A stretch of DNA of 64,000 bases from Devosia rhizoryzae (GTDB lineage: Bacteria; Pseudomonadota; Alphaproteobacteria; Rhizobiales; Devosiaceae): positions 2,976,001 through 3,040,000 of the forward strand of contig NZ_CP068046.1 in assembly GCF_016698665.1 (NCBI RefSeq), written 5' to 3'. The position numbers and the translations under genes were made by a program. Below the pieces are notes generated by a model. That model saw nothing but the letters and a program-made list of their open reading frames with translations. It did not search any database and was not told the DNA's origin. Positions 1 through 8,480 of the stretch are shown here, one piece after another. Position 1 is the first letter of the stretch. The number at the start of each line of letters is the position of its first letter.

Positions 1-12
1 TAAGGCAGATTA

Positions 13-480
13 ATGGACTTGGCCGATATTCTGGCAGAGCGCGCCGTGCTGACTTGCAACGGCGCGCTTGATAAGCCTCAACTCTTCAAGATCATTGCCG
101 ACAAGGCCGCCGAACTGACCGGCTTTGCCGCGGAAGATCTGCTGGCGACCCTTGAGGCGCGCGAAGACCTCGGCTCGACTGGCCTGGGCAATGGTATTGC
201 TGTGCCGCATGGCAAAGTTGCAGGCCTCAAGCATGTCACCGCCATTTTCGCCCGCCTCGACCAGCCGATCGAATTCGACGCCGTGGACGACGAGCCAGTC
301 GACATCGTTGTGACGCTGCTTGCGCCGATCGGTGCCGGTGCCGATCATCTTAAGGCGCTATCGAAGGTCGCCCGTCTGCTGCGGACCGAAAGCATCACCG
401 AACAGTTGCGTGCCGAAAGCGACCCGGCTCGCCTTTACTCGATTTTGACGACGCCGCTCGAGACGCACTACGCCGCTTAA
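13..480 (+). CDS. ptsN: Nitrogen PTS EIIA protein PtsN (EIIA-Ntr)
   Basis: This 155-residue protein is the EIIA component of the nitrogen-related phosphotransferase system, a cytoplasmic regulator phosphorylated through EI-Ntr and NPr that signals to potassium transport, sensor kinases and carbon/nitrogen balance. The phospho-acceptor histidine is visible as His66 in GNGIAVPHGK, within the PTS EIIA type 2 fold that fills the whole protein. Length matches the family (about 150-160). The ATG is preceded by an AAGG ribosome-binding core at about 8 bases, right at the window edge. In relatives the gene follows hpf, which would lie outside the window. No frameshift or missing residue is seen. Confidence 0.95.
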   Translation: MDLADILAERAVLTCNGALDKPQLFKIIADKAAELTGFAAEDLLATLEAREDLGSTGLGNGIAVPHGKVAGLKHVTAIFARLDQPIEFDAVDDEPVDIVVTLLAPIGAGADHLKALSKVARLLRTESITEQLRAESDPARLYSILTTPLETHYAA

Positions 481-496
481 GATTTGCTCGATGGAA

Positions 497-536
497 CTCC
501 TCCCCCGCGTTACGGGGGAGGCTGGGTGGGGGCTTC
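497..536. repeat. Short GC-rich palindromic intergenic repeat (family 1, single unit)
   Basis: The 3' ends of ptsN and folC face each other across this unit. It has the core CTCCCCCG-loop-CGGGGGAG followed by GGCTGGGTGGGGGCTTC. The same unit recurs at about 1.9, 8.8, 30.4 and 40.5 kb, mostly as facing pairs. It can form a hairpin and could serve as a convergent terminator. Confidence 0.8.
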
Positions 537-1824
537 AGTCAGGCAAGGTCCCGTTCTGCGCGAGGACATCTCCCGCTAGATACAAAGACCCACAGATCAA
601 AACGCGCGCACCTTCGACCTTTGAGGCTTCGATCAACGCTTCCCTGAGGTCTGACTTCGCCGCGGCCGGAAAACCTTGGGCTCGCGCCCGCCCGGCAATT
701 TCCTCGGCGTCGCGCGCATTGGTTTCGCCCGGGATCGTCAGCGTCATGACCGAGACCGGCTGCAGGTCTTGGAACGGCGCCAGGATATCCTCGGGCTGGC
801 GCGTGTTCATCATCCCCATGATCAGCACCAGCGGCTTTTGCGGCATCGCCGCGATGGAGCGCGCCAGCGCCGCCACGCCATGCGCATTGTGGCCGCCATC
901 GAGCCAGAGCTCGTGGCTGTCGGGCAGCAGCGCTCGCAACACGCCGGTGCGCAGCGGCTGCATCCGCGCGGGCCAGCTCACCCGCCGCAATCCTTCCGCC
1001 AGCGCTGCTTCATCCACCGGCAGCGCAAAGTGTCGGACCGCGGCTATGGCCAGAGCTGCGTTTTCAAATTGATGCGCGCCAAGGAGGGCAGGGGGCGGCA
1101 GGTCGAGGAGGCCATCCTCGTCCTGGAACACTAGTCGTCCGTCTTGCGCGCTGCCGTGAAAATCCTCGCCCTGCCAGACCGGTCGCACGCCCAGCCGCGC
1201 CGCCGCACGCTCCAGCACGTGGCGCGCCACATCCTGCTGCAGCCCCATCACTGCCTTGGCACCGCGCTTGAGGATCCCCGCCTTGCTGGAGGCAATCTCT
1301 CCTAGCGTGTTGCCCAAGAAGGCCTGATGGTCATAGTCGATCGGGGTGATGATGGTTCCGAGCGGATGCCGGACCACATTGGTGGTGTCAAAGGTCCCGC
1401 CCATGCCCGTTTCCAGCAGCAGATAGTCTCCGGGCTTTTCCGCAAAGAGCTTGAAGGCTGCGACGGTGGTCACCTCGAAAAAGGTGATCGGGTCACCTCC
1501 ATTGAGCCGTTCCACCTCTTCCAGCGCCGCGTTCAGCGGTTCCGTCTGAACCAGCTTGCCGGCCAGCCGGATGCGCTCGTTGAAGCGCACAAGATGGGGG
1601 GAATTGTAGACATGCACCCGTTTCCCCGCAGCCTCGAGAAAGGCCCGCAGATAGGCGATGGTCGAGCCCTTGGCATTGGTGCCAGCCACATGGATGGTCG
1701 GCGGCAGGTGATCCTGCGGATTGCCTAGTCGCTCGAGCAGCGGCAGCATGCGATCGAGGGACAGGTCGATCAGCTTGGGGTGGAGCTGGGACAGGCGTGC
1801 CAGGATTTCATCGGTGCGGGACAT
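535..1824 (-). CDS. folC: Bifunctional folylpolyglutamate synthase / dihydrofolate synthase FolC
   Basis: FolC adds glutamate to dihydropteroate (making dihydrofolate) and to tetrahydrofolates, using ATP, in the cytoplasm. The Mur-ligase-type ATP-binding loop is seen as GTNAKGS at residues 48-54, and the central ligase domain carries the family pattern PIDYDHQAFLGNT. The protein is 429 residues, normal for the family. I chose the ATG at 1824 (MSRTDEILAR) because a GGAG core lies about 7 bases upstream; the reading frame continues 17 codons further but that stretch is repeat DNA. It lies on the same strand downstream of pheT with only a repeat element between. In many relatives folC follows accD; no accD is present here. 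Confidence 0.95.
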   Translation of the reverse strand: MSRTDEILARLSQLHPKLIDLSLDRMLPLLERLGNPQDHLPPTIHVAGTNAKGSTIAYLRAFLEAAGKRVHVYNSPHLVRFNERIRLAGKLVQTEPLNAALEEVERLNGGDPITFFEVTTVAAFKLFAEKPGDYLLLETGMGGTFDTTNVVRHPLGTIITPIDYDHQAFLGNTLGEIASSKAGILKRGAKAVMGLQQDVARHVLERAAARLGVRPVWQGEDFHGSAQDGRLVFQDEDGLLDLPPPALLGAHQFENAALAIAAVRHFALPVDEAALAEGLRRVSWPARMQPLRTGVLRALLPDSHELWLDGGHNAHGVAALARSIAAMPQKPLVLIMGMMNTRQPEDILAPFQDLQPVSVMTLTIPGETNARDAEEIAGRARAQGFPAAAKSDLREALIEASKVEGARVLICGSLYLAGDVLAQNGTLPD

Positions 1825-1864
1825 GGGGAAGCTCCATCGCTTAAGCCCGGAGTAAAGAGAGTGG

Positions 1865-1988
1865 GCCTCCCCCACCCAACCTCCCCCGTAAGTCGGGGGA
1901 GGAGCCGGCCAGTTCCAGACATCGATCCAGCCACTTTCACCGCTCGAACTCCTCCCCCGACTTACGGGGGAGGGGGGTTGGGGCTTCG
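1865..1988. repeat. Composite palindromic intergenic repeat (family 1, paired units)
   Basis: Two family-1 units face each other: a left unit reading CCCACCCAACCTCCCCCG followed by CGGGGGAGGAG, and a right unit CTCCTCCCCCG followed by CGGGGGAGGGGGGTTGGGG. They flank about 45 bases of unrelated sequence. The whole structure fills the pheT-folC gap and begins inside the apparent upstream extension of folC. Confidence 0.85.
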
Positions 1989-1991
1989 GAG

Positions 1992-4415
1992 CTACTTCCG
2001 CAATTCTCCGCCCGTCGTCTTGGTCACTGCCGCGACCACCGCTGCGGACACCTTTTCGATTTCCTCGTCGGTGAGCGTGCGGTCCTTGGGCTGAAGCGTG
2101 ACTTCGATCGCGACCGACTTCTTGCCTTCGCCGACATGGGCGCCTTCGAAGACGTCGAAAATGTCGACTTGCCTGATCAGCGCCTTGTCGGCACCGCGCG
2201 CCGCTCTCAGGATCGTTGCTGCGGCAACACCGCGATCCATGACGAAGGCAAAGTCGCGAGAGACAGGTTGAAACTGCGAAAGCTCAATGGCCGGCTTGGT
2301 CTTGCTGGCTTTCTTACGCGCTTCCGGAAGGGCATCAAGGTCGATCTCGAACAGAGCAACGGCGCCCTCAAGATCAAGCTCGGCCGCCAGAGCCGGATGC
2401 AATTCGCCGAACCAGCCCAGAGTCACCTTCGGGCCCAGCGCCACGCGACCGCCGCGCCCCGGATGGCTCCAGGCGGCGGGCTCGGCCAGCACCTGGACCT
2501 TGTCGATGTCGACACCCAGGGCGTCGAGCGCGGCCGAAAGGTCTGCCTTGGCATCCCAAACGCTGACCGCCTGGGCCTTGCCCGACCAGTGCCGGCCAGC
2601 GCCATCCTGCCGTGCCGTCCCGGTGCGCATGCCGGAAGCAAAGGTATGCTGCCCCTCGGGCCGATCTGACAGAAACACCTGCCCGACCTCGAACAAAGCC
2701 ACGTCGCCAAAGCCGCGATTGCCATTGCGCCGCGCACCGGCAAGCAGGCCCGGCAGGAGCGACGGCCGCATGTCGGTCATGTCCGAGGCGATGGCATTGG
2801 CCAGCTGCCGATCCTCGGTACCACCGCCAAAGCGGGTCGCATCGGCATTGGAGATGAAGCTCCAGGTCACCACCTCGTCGAGGCCACGCGCCGCCAATGC
2901 ACGACGCACGATACGCCGACGATTCTGGATCGTGGTCAGCATGCGCGGCGCCACATGGCTCAAGCGCGGCAAGGGCTCGACCGGAACATTGTCGACGCCA
3001 ACCATGCGCATGACCTCTTCGACAAGGTCTGCTTTCTGCGTTACATCCGGGCGCCAGCTCGGCACTTGAACGGTCCGCGTCTCGCCCGAGCCCGAAGTTT
3101 TGAAGCCAAGCGATCCGAAAATCGCATCGATCCGTTCTGGTGACACATCGAGGCCCGTCAGGCGCTTTACCTCGCCGAGCGGGAACTCAACAACGGTCTT
3201 GGGGAAGACGTCCTCGCCGGAAGTCACCGGCTCCAGCGCTTTGCCACCGCAAAGCTCCAGCACCAGCCGCGTGGCCAGTTCCAGCCCCGGTTCGGTCAAC
3301 GCCGGATCGACGCCGCGTTCCAACCGATAGCGGGCATCCGAAACAATGCCGGTTTTGCGGCCGGTGCGGGCGATGAGCTCGGGATCCCAGCTGGCGCATT
3401 CCATGAAGACGTTGGTGGTTTCCTCGGTCACGCCCGAGCGGATGCCGCCCATGATGCCGCCAAGGCAGAGCGGACCTTGATCGTCGGCGATGACGGTCAT
3501 GGTCTCGTCGAGGGTATACACCTTGTTGTCCAGGGCATCGAAGCTTTCGCCGCGGCCCATGCGCAGCACCATGTCGCCCTCGACCTTATCGGCATCATAG
3601 GCGTGGAGCGGGCGGCCCCAGCCGAGCGAAACGAGGTTGGTGATATCGACCACGGTATTGATCGGCCGCAGTCCAACGGTCCGCAGTCGCGCCTGCAGCC
3701 AATCCGGCGACGGGCCATTCTTGATGCCGCGGAAATAGCGGCCGGCAAATTTGCGGATCGCCTTGAGCTCGCCGTCAGCGAACTGCTGCGGCAGCGGCGG
3801 GATGGGGCTCGGACCAACCGACGGCACCGGCGACATGTCGGTCGTTTTGAGCGTGCCGATGCCAAAGGCAGCGAGGTCGCGCGCCACGCCATAGACGCCG
3901 GTCGCATCGCCGCGGTTCGGGGTGATCGAAATGTCGAACACCACGCCGTTGATACCGGCATAGTCGACGTATTTTGCGCCTACCGGCGCATCGTCCGGCA
4001 GCGTGATAATGCCGTTATGATCGTTGGAAAGCTGCAGTTCCGCCGCCGAGCAGAGCATGCCGTTGGATGGCTGCCCGCGAATGACGACCCCACCCTTGAG
4101 CTCGAAATCCTTGCCCGGAATATAGGTGCCGGGAAAGGCAAAGACCGACTTCATGCCGGTTTTGACATTGGGCGCGCCGCAAACGACGTCGATCAACTCG
4201 CCCGTCCCGGCATCCACCTTGCAGACATTAAGATGATCGGAATTGGGATGCGGCTCGGTTGACACCACCTTGGCGACGACGAACTTGTCCAAGGCCTTGC
4301 CCTGGCTTTCGATGCCTTCCACCTCAAGCCCGACAGTCGTCAGCGCGACGCCGATCTCCTCGGCAGTCGCCTTGGTGTCGAGATGTTCCTTGAGCCAGTC
4401 GAGGGTGAATTTCAT
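1992..4415 (-). CDS. pheT: Phenylalanyl-tRNA synthetase beta subunit
   Basis: PheT is the large subunit of the alpha2-beta2 enzyme that charges tRNA-Phe; it contributes tRNA binding and editing. The 807-residue protein shows the N-terminal tRNA-binding OB region (about residues 40-150, with HPNSDHLNVC), the B3/B4 editing region, the B5 domain, and a C-terminal FDX-ACB anticodon-binding domain beginning at FQPVSRDFAFVMDRG. Length is usual. It should follow pheS directly, but here two small genes (DUF4160 and DUF2442) intervene, leaving a 55-base gap before pheT. Whether pheT is still transcribed from the pheS promoter is not visible, although no terminator is seen in between. Confidence 0.97.
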   Translation of the reverse strand: MKFTLDWLKEHLDTKATAEEIGVALTTVGLEVEGIESQGKALDKFVVAKVVSTEPHPNSDHLNVCKVDAGTGELIDVVCGAPNVKTGMKSVFAFPGTYIPGKDFELKGGVVIRGQPSNGMLCSAAELQLSNDHNGIITLPDDAPVGAKYVDYAGINGVVFDISITPNRGDATGVYGVARDLAAFGIGTLKTTDMSPVPSVGPSPIPPLPQQFADGELKAIRKFAGRYFRGIKNGPSPDWLQARLRTVGLRPINTVVDITNLVSLGWGRPLHAYDADKVEGDMVLRMGRGESFDALDNKVYTLDETMTVIADDQGPLCLGGIMGGIRSGVTEETTNVFMECASWDPELIARTGRKTGIVSDARYRLERGVDPALTEPGLELATRLVLELCGGKALEPVTSGEDVFPKTVVEFPLGEVKRLTGLDVSPERIDAIFGSLGFKTSGSGETRTVQVPSWRPDVTQKADLVEEVMRMVGVDNVPVEPLPRLSHVAPRMLTTIQNRRRIVRRALAARGLDEVVTWSFISNADATRFGGGTEDRQLANAIASDMTDMRPSLLPGLLAGARRNGNRGFGDVALFEVGQVFLSDRPEGQHTFASGMRTGTARQDGAGRHWSGKAQAVSVWDAKADLSAALDALGVDIDKVQVLAEPAAWSHPGRGGRVALGPKVTLGWFGELHPALAAELDLEGAVALFEIDLDALPEARKKASKTKPAIELSQFQPVSRDFAFVMDRGVAAATILRAARGADKALIRQVDIFDVFEGAHVGEGKKSVAIEVTLQPKDRTLTDEEIEKVSAAVVAAVTKTTGGELRK

Positions 4416-4470
4416 GTCTTTGGCCTTCAGCAGAAATCAAAACGCGCCGGTAGCGACCGGTAGCGGAAAG

Positions 4471-4734
4471 TTATGGAGCGACAGCGCCGGGCGCTTTCTG
4501 GCCCCGCAACATACTGGCGATGGAAATGTCTTCGTCGACTTCGGGCCAGTGCAAGCCCATCGGCATGAGCTCTATTTCCGCTCTCGCGTTAGCGGAGGCC
4601 GCTGCAAGGCGTGGATACCACCAGAGCGGCGTCGAAAGAATGCGGCCATCCGCAAGGCGAACATGCAGCTGCCTCTCATCGCAATGCGCCTCGACAGGCT
4701 GGCTATCCTCGATCTCAAGCACCAAAGTAGTCAT
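4471..4734 (-). CDS. DUF2442 family protein (candidate antitoxin-like partner)
   Basis: This 87-residue protein has the DUF2442 pattern: a beta-rich start followed by the conserved LADGRILSTPLWWYPRL and GLHWPEVDEDISIASML segments. Its start overlaps the 3' end of the DUF4160 gene by 20 bases, so the two are translationally coupled. DUF4160 and DUF2442 genes are commonly found side by side in bacterial genomes, and this association has led to the suggestion that they form a toxin-antitoxin-like pair; that function is inference here. The pair lies inside the pheS-pheT operon on the same strand. Confidence 0.85.
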   Translation of the reverse strand: MTTLVLEIEDSQPVEAHCDERQLHVRLADGRILSTPLWWYPRLAAASANARAEIELMPMGLHWPEVDEDISIASMLRGQKAPGAVAP

Positions 4735-4951
4735 TCCAGGCCTCCAGAAAGGCGTCCTTGTTCTCGCGCGCCGCGCCGATGATCTCGTTCAGGTCACGGG
4801 CGGAGAAGCCGAGGTTAACGGCCACCGACATGTCCCGCAGCCATATCTTGGCTTCGCACCCGTCTTTGACAACATGAACATGCGGCGGCTCCCACCCATC
4901 GGCCGAGTAGAAGAAAAACCGGTATCCCTTCCACCGCAAGAGCGTCGGCAC
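4715..4951 (-). CDS. DUF4160 family protein (candidate toxin-like partner)
   Basis: A 78-residue protein with the typical DUF4160 features: GYRFFFYSADGWEPPHVHV (with the PPHVHV core) followed by an acidic/hydrophobic C-terminal half ending FLEAWNDYFG. It starts at GTG only three bases after the pheS stop and overlaps the downstream DUF2442 gene by 20 bases. No strong ribosome-binding site is visible, which suggests coupling to pheS translation. The biochemical role of DUF4160 is not established; pairing with DUF2442 suggests a two-component module. Confidence 0.85.
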   Translation of the reverse strand: MPTLLRWKGYRFFFYSADGWEPPHVHVVKDGCEAKIWLRDMSVAVNLGFSARDLNEIIGAARENKDAFLEAWNDYFGA

Positions 4952-4954
4952 GTG

Positions 4955-6085
4955 TCAGCTCGAAAGTCCGCCGAACAGGGTCGGCAGGTCCAGGGGCCGG
5001 AACCCGTAATGCTCGATCCAGCGCTGATCGGCGTCGAAGAAGGCGCGCAGGTCCGGCATGCCGTATTTCAGCATGGCAATGCGGTCGATGCCCATGCCCC
5101 AGGCAAAGCCCTGGTAGACGTCCGGGTCGAGCCCGGCATTGCGGATGACATTGGGGTGTACCATGCCGCAGCCCAGAATTTCGAGCCAATCGCTGCCCTC
5201 GCCGATCTTGACCTCGGAGCCGGAGCGATCGCACTGGACGTCCACTTCCATCGACGGTTCGGTGAAGGGAAAAAAGCTCGGCCGGAAGCGAAGCGTGACA
5301 TTGGGCACTTCGAAAAAGGCCTTGAGGAACTCTTCGAGCACCCAGCGCAGCTGGCCGATATGGGAGCTCTTGTCGATGACGAGACCCTCGACCTGATGGA
5401 ACATCGGCGTATGCGTCTGGTCCGAGTCGTTGCGATAGGTGCGGCCGGGCATGACCACGCGGATCGGCGGGTCCATGGCGGGCGTCAGGTAGCCGGCAGC
5501 GGGCTTGTCATTGGTCTTTTGCATAACGCGCACCTGCACCGGCGAGGTATGGGTGCGCAGCACCTTCTTCACCCCGTCGGGGCCGGGCTTCATGAAGAAC
5601 GTATCGTGCATTTCGCGCGCCGGATGGCCTTCGGGGAAGTTGAGCGCGGTGAAATTATAGTAGTCGGTCTCGATATCGGGCCCTTCGGCGATCGAAAAGC
5701 CCATGTCGGAGAAAATCGCGGTAATCTCGTCGATGGTCTGCGAGATCGGGTGGATGCGGCCGCGGGCCGTGGGGGCGGGCGGCAGGGGCAGGGTGATGTC
5801 GACCGTCTCGGCCTTGAGCCGGGCATCGAGCGCGGCGCGCTTGAGAGCCTCGCTGCGGGTCTCGATCAATCCGGCGATCTCAGCCTTGAGCCCATTGATT
5901 GCAGGGCCCGCGGATTTGCGCTCTTCCGGCGCCATCGCGCCGAGCGAAGCGAGGAGGGCCGAAACGCTGCCCTTCTTGCCCAGCGCCGAGACACGTACGG
6001 CATCGAGCGCGGCTTCGGTCTCGGCTCCAGAAATGGCGGCGGAGAGATCGGTGCGCAGGGTTTCGATCTGGGCGTCTAGGGACAT
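4955..6085 (-). CDS. pheS: Phenylalanyl-tRNA synthetase alpha subunit
   Basis: PheS carries the catalytic class II aminoacyl-tRNA synthetase core that makes phenylalanyl-adenylate. The 376-residue protein has an N-terminal coiled coil (about residues 1-90), motif 2 around [14 protein letters not shown], and motif 3 near the C-terminus at [17 protein letters not shown]. Length is a little above the common 340-350 but normal for alphaproteobacteria. It lies downstream of rplT across a 219-base gap that contains a palindromic repeat, and is the first gene of the interrupted pheST unit. Confidence 0.97.
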   Translation of the reverse strand: MSLDAQIETLRTDLSAAISGAETEAALDAVRVSALGKKGSVSALLASLGAMAPEERKSAGPAINGLKAEIAGLIETRSEALKRAALDARLKAETVDITLPLPPAPTARGRIHPISQTIDEITAIFSDMGFSIAEGPDIETDYYNFTALNFPEGHPAREMHDTFFMKPGPDGVKKVLRTHTSPVQVRVMQKTNDKPAAGYLTPAMDPPIRVVMPGRTYRNDSDQTHTPMFHQVEGLVIDKSSHIGQLRWVLEEFLKAFFEVPNVTLRFRPSFFPFTEPSMEVDVQCDRSGSEVKIGEGSDWLEILGCGMVHPNVIRNAGLDPDVYQGFAWGMGIDRIAMLKYGMPDLRAFFDADQRWIEHYGFRPLDLPTLFGGLSS

Positions 6086-6113
6086 CTTATGTCTTCCGCA
6101 GTCTCATCAGCAG

Positions 6114-6197
6114 ACCTCATCCTGAGCCTGTCGAAGGACGAGGTTGTGGCAAGATCAGTGTGCCCTACCTCGTGGTTCGACAAGCTCACCATGAGGT
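6114..6197. repeat. Palindromic intergenic repeat (family 2)
   Basis: Imperfect inverted repeat starting ACCTCATCCTGAGCCTGTC and ending CAAGCTCACCATGAGGT. The same type (CCTCATCCTGAG ... CTCACCATGAGG, with internal TCGAAGGACG and CCTCGTGGTTCGA) occurs at 37.05-37.17 kb. Repeats with this consensus are widespread between genes in alphaproteobacteria. This one separates rplT from pheS. Confidence 0.85.
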
Positions 6198-6304
6198 CTC
6201 ATGGGTTGTCGTGTTCTTGGCCGCTATAGACCAAAACAAAACGCCCCGCGCCAGCCCTTCCGGGTGGCGCAAGGCGCAAATTTCAGCCTCAGCGAGGAGG
6301 GTGC

Positions 6305-6706
6305 TTAGGCGGTGACGCGGGCGTGGGTGACGGAGTCCACGCTTTCCAGATACGCCAGCGCAGCCTTGGCCTTGGTGACCAGGGCAGCGAACGCTTCGGG
6401 CTGGGTGATCGCGAGATCAGACAGCACCTTGCGGTCGACAGCAACTTCAGCCTTGCTGAGGCCGTCGATAAATCGGCCATAGGTCAGGCCGTGATCGCGC
6501 ACGGCAGCGTTGATGCGCTGGATCCAGAGCGCACGGAAGTTGCGCTTCTTGACGCGACGATCGCGATAAGCGTACTGGCCGGCCTTTTCGACGGCCTGCT
6601 TGGCGATACGGATCGTAGACTTACGACGGCCATAATAGCCCTCGGCGGCCTTCAAGACCTTCTTGTGACGAGCGTGGGCGGTTACGCCACGTTTAACGCG
6701 TGCCAT
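6305..6706 (-). CDS. rplT: 50S ribosomal protein L20
   Basis: L20 binds 23S rRNA early in 50S assembly and autoregulates its operon in some bacteria. The 133-residue basic protein begins [19 protein letters not shown] and contains the family hallmarks [10 protein letters not shown] and [21 protein letters not shown]. The C-terminus is slightly extended compared with the 117-120 residues of many bacteria, as is usual in alphaproteobacteria. It lies 20 bases downstream of rpmI in one operon. Confidence 0.98.
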   Translation of the reverse strand: MARVKRGVTAHARHKKVLKAAEGYYGRRKSTIRIAKQAVEKAGQYAYRDRRVKKRNFRALWIQRINAAVRDHGLTYGRFIDGLSKAEVAVDRKVLSDLAITQPEAFAALVTKAKAALAYLESVDSVTHARVTA

Positions 6707-6726
6707 TTATTTTGTGTCCTTCCAGC

Positions 6727-6927
6727 TTAGCGATTGTACGGCATGTACCACTTCACCAGACCCTCGTCGCCCTTGGACAGGATCTTGGTGCCGCGGTTGG
6801 TGCGGATGTACTTGGCATTGTGGCTGATCAGGCGGTGGCGCTTGCCGGCGACGCCGGCCTTCACCTTGCCCGTGGCGGTGAAGCTGAAACGCTTCTTGGC
6901 GCCGGACTTGGTCTTCATCTTTGGCAT
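6727..6927 (-). CDS. rpmI: 50S ribosomal protein L35
   Basis: L35 is a small basic 50S protein. The 66-residue sequence [20 protein letters not shown] with the later [11 protein letters not shown] region is a full-length match in pattern to the family. I chose the ATG at 6927 over a longer frame because L35 always begins MPKxKTxxGAxKRF. It heads an rpmI-rplT operon. infC, which often precedes rpmI, is absent here; the neighbour upstream is a glycosyltransferase. Confidence 0.97.
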   Translation of the reverse strand: MPKMKTKSGAKKRFSFTATGKVKAGVAGKRHRLISHNAKYIRTNRGTKILSKGDEGLVKWYMPYNR

Positions 6928-7046
6928 TTTGCGGGTCCTCAAGTGGTGGTGAGATGGATTGGTGGCCCATCGCATTCAAGAACCGCCACGGCATGCCTTT
7001 TGGCCGGGCGGTCCGGAGAAGTGGGCTCTATAGGGGCAAAGGCCCG

Positions 7047-7898
7047 CTAAGGCAAGGGCTTGGATGCGCGCAAACGCGGTTCGAGATGATCTTCAAAAAG
7101 GAGCCCCGGCCTGGCGGCGACCGCATCCCCATAAGCCGCCTCCGCCGCCAGAGAAACGCGCAAAAATCCGGCGACCCCGGCAACGTCATCTGCGCTTAGC
7201 CCATAATATCCTGCCTCCAGCCGATCGAGGATCGCCGTCTTGGCATGGATCATCGCCGCCGCGGTTTCGGCGCCATTGCTGAGCGATCCATCGCGTTTGA
7301 CATAGTCATGCAGCGGCGTGCCGAGATGAAAGCTCTGCGGCACGGTACGGAACAGCTGCAGCAGGAAGTCGAGGTCGTTCATGTTGCGGATAGTGGGGTC
7401 ATAGCGGCCGTCGGCCCGTCGGCGATCCCAGACCACCATGGAGTCCATGGAAAGATTAACCCACTTGTGCTCGCCTGCCGTGAGCTTGCGGTCCGGTCCG
7501 TCACCCACGAAACGCAAATGTGAAAAGCCGGTCGTGACCACGTCGAGCGCGGTGGTGACGATGCCGAATTCGTCCAGAGCGTCCACCGCCCGTTCGAGCT
7601 TTTGCCCTTTCAGCCGATCATCCGCATCAAGGATCGCCGCATAGGGCGTCGCCAGCTGTTCGAGCGCTACATTGCGCGTCTGCGAGGCCCCGCTGCCGAT
7701 GCGGCCGGTGGTCGCAAAGACCTGCCGCTTGTCGCCCAGACCCTGCTGATCGAGGAAGCTAGCATAGTCAAAGCCGTCGTCGGCGATGATCCAGTGCTGC
7801 CAATCGCCATGCGTCTGCTCGAGCACGCTGCGCACCGTCTCGGGCAGCGTCTCCTGCGCCTTGAATGCTGGGGTGATGATGGCGACCGTCTTACCCAT
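7047..7898 (-). CDS. Family 2 glycosyltransferase
   Basis: This 283-residue protein has a GT-A fold of glycosyltransferase family 2: MGKTVAIITPAFKAQETLPE at the N-terminus, SVLEQTHGDWQHWIIADDG (nucleotide-binding ADDG) and the metal-binding DXD-like AAILDADDRL about residue 100. It should transfer a sugar from a nucleotide sugar to an unknown acceptor, probably a surface polysaccharide. No membrane segment is seen. The start at 7898 is supported by GAGGAG about 12 bases upstream; an upstream extension of the frame is not protein-like. It is divergent from hsp20. Confidence 0.9.
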   Translation of the reverse strand: MGKTVAIITPAFKAQETLPETVRSVLEQTHGDWQHWIIADDGFDYASFLDQQGLGDKRQVFATTGRIGSGASQTRNVALEQLATPYAAILDADDRLKGQKLERAVDALDEFGIVTTALDVVTTGFSHLRFVGDGPDRKLTAGEHKWVNLSMDSMVVWDRRRADGRYDPTIRNMNDLDFLLQLFRTVPQSFHLGTPLHDYVKRDGSLSNGAETAAAMIHAKTAILDRLEAGYYGLSADDVAGVAGFLRVSLAAEAAYGDAVAARPGLLFEDHLEPRLRASKPLP

Positions 7899-7916
7899 GG
7901 TGCAACGCTCCTCAGC

Positions 7917-7945
7917 CTTGAAATCATGGGTTTTCAGCCCATATC
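7917..7945 (+). promoter_or_regulatory. Candidate sigma32 (RpoH) heat-shock promoter for hsp20
   Basis: CTTGAAA (7917-7923) and CCCATATC (7938-7945) with 15 bases between CTTGAA and CCCATAT match the RpoH consensus known from proteobacteria (CTTGAA, then CCCCATNT). It points to the hsp20 gene, leaving a 5' leader of about 65 bases. Confidence 0.75.
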
Positions 7946-7949
7946 CTGC

Positions 7950-8016
7950 TCGTGCCAGCGATGCCATTGTTAGGGTCGCGGGTGCAAGACGTTGCTTGAG
8001 TTCAAGGACGCCCATC
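7950..8016 (+). promoter_or_regulatory. Candidate ROSE-type RNA thermometer in the hsp20 leader
   Basis: The leader ends with TTGCTTGAGTTCAAGGA (7992-8008), which folds into a short hairpin pairing TTGCTT with the Shine-Dalgarno AAGGA. The pairing gives an opposed G-G (7994/8007) as in the conserved U(U/C)GCU-AGGA helix of ROSE elements that control small heat-shock genes in rhizobia. Motif and position are seen; thermometer function is inferred. Confidence 0.6.
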
Positions 8017-8436
8017 ATGTCGCGTATCTCGGTGTTTTCCGCACCATTTCTTCTCGGCTTCGACACGTTCGAAGAACGCATCGACCGCTTGGCCCGTACC
8101 GCCGACAGCTACCCGCCCTATAACATCGAGCGCACGGTTTCCGCCGATGGTGCCGAGCGGTTCCTGATCTCGATTGCGGTCGCCGGTTTCGCCTCGAGCG
8201 AGCTCGATGTGACGGTGGAAGACAATGGCCTTCAGGTGCGCGGCAAGCAGCGGGACGATCCCTCTCGCAACTATCTGCACCGCGGCATTGCCGCCCGGCA
8301 ATTCCAGCGATCCTTCCTCCTCGCCGAAGGCATGGAAGTCCGTGATGCAACTTTGAGCCATGGCATGCTCGTTATTACCCTTGAGCGTCCGCAAGCGCCC
8401 AAGATCGCCCGCAAGATAGATATTCGATCGCTCTAG
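8017..8436 (+). CDS. Small heat-shock protein, Hsp20/alpha-crystallin family
   Basis: A 139-residue cytoplasmic holdase chaperone that binds unfolding proteins under heat stress. It begins MSRISVFSAPFLLGFDTFEE (the usual rhizobial Hsp20 N-terminus), followed by an alpha-crystallin domain with the pattern YPPYNIE, LQVRGKQ and the C-terminal GMLVITLERP. I selected the ATG at 8017 because AAGGA lies 9 bases upstream and the family starts here. A sigma32 promoter and a ROSE-like leader precede it, and the DUF1150 gene follows 44 bases downstream, a pairing common in this order. Confidence 0.95.
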   Translation: MSRISVFSAPFLLGFDTFEERIDRLARTADSYPPYNIERTVSADGAERFLISIAVAGFASSELDVTVEDNGLQVRGKQRDDPSRNYLHRGIAARQFQRSFLLAEGMEVRDATLSHGMLVITLERPQAPKIARKIDIRSL

Positions 8437-8480
8437 CGATCAGCCCCCGCGGCCAGGCAAAACAGGAAAGGGCCAAGAAA

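Noticed and set aside
6928..7046. infC hidden upstream of rpmI
   Set aside because: The gap is 119 bases and encodes nothing IF-3-like; infC is not in the window.
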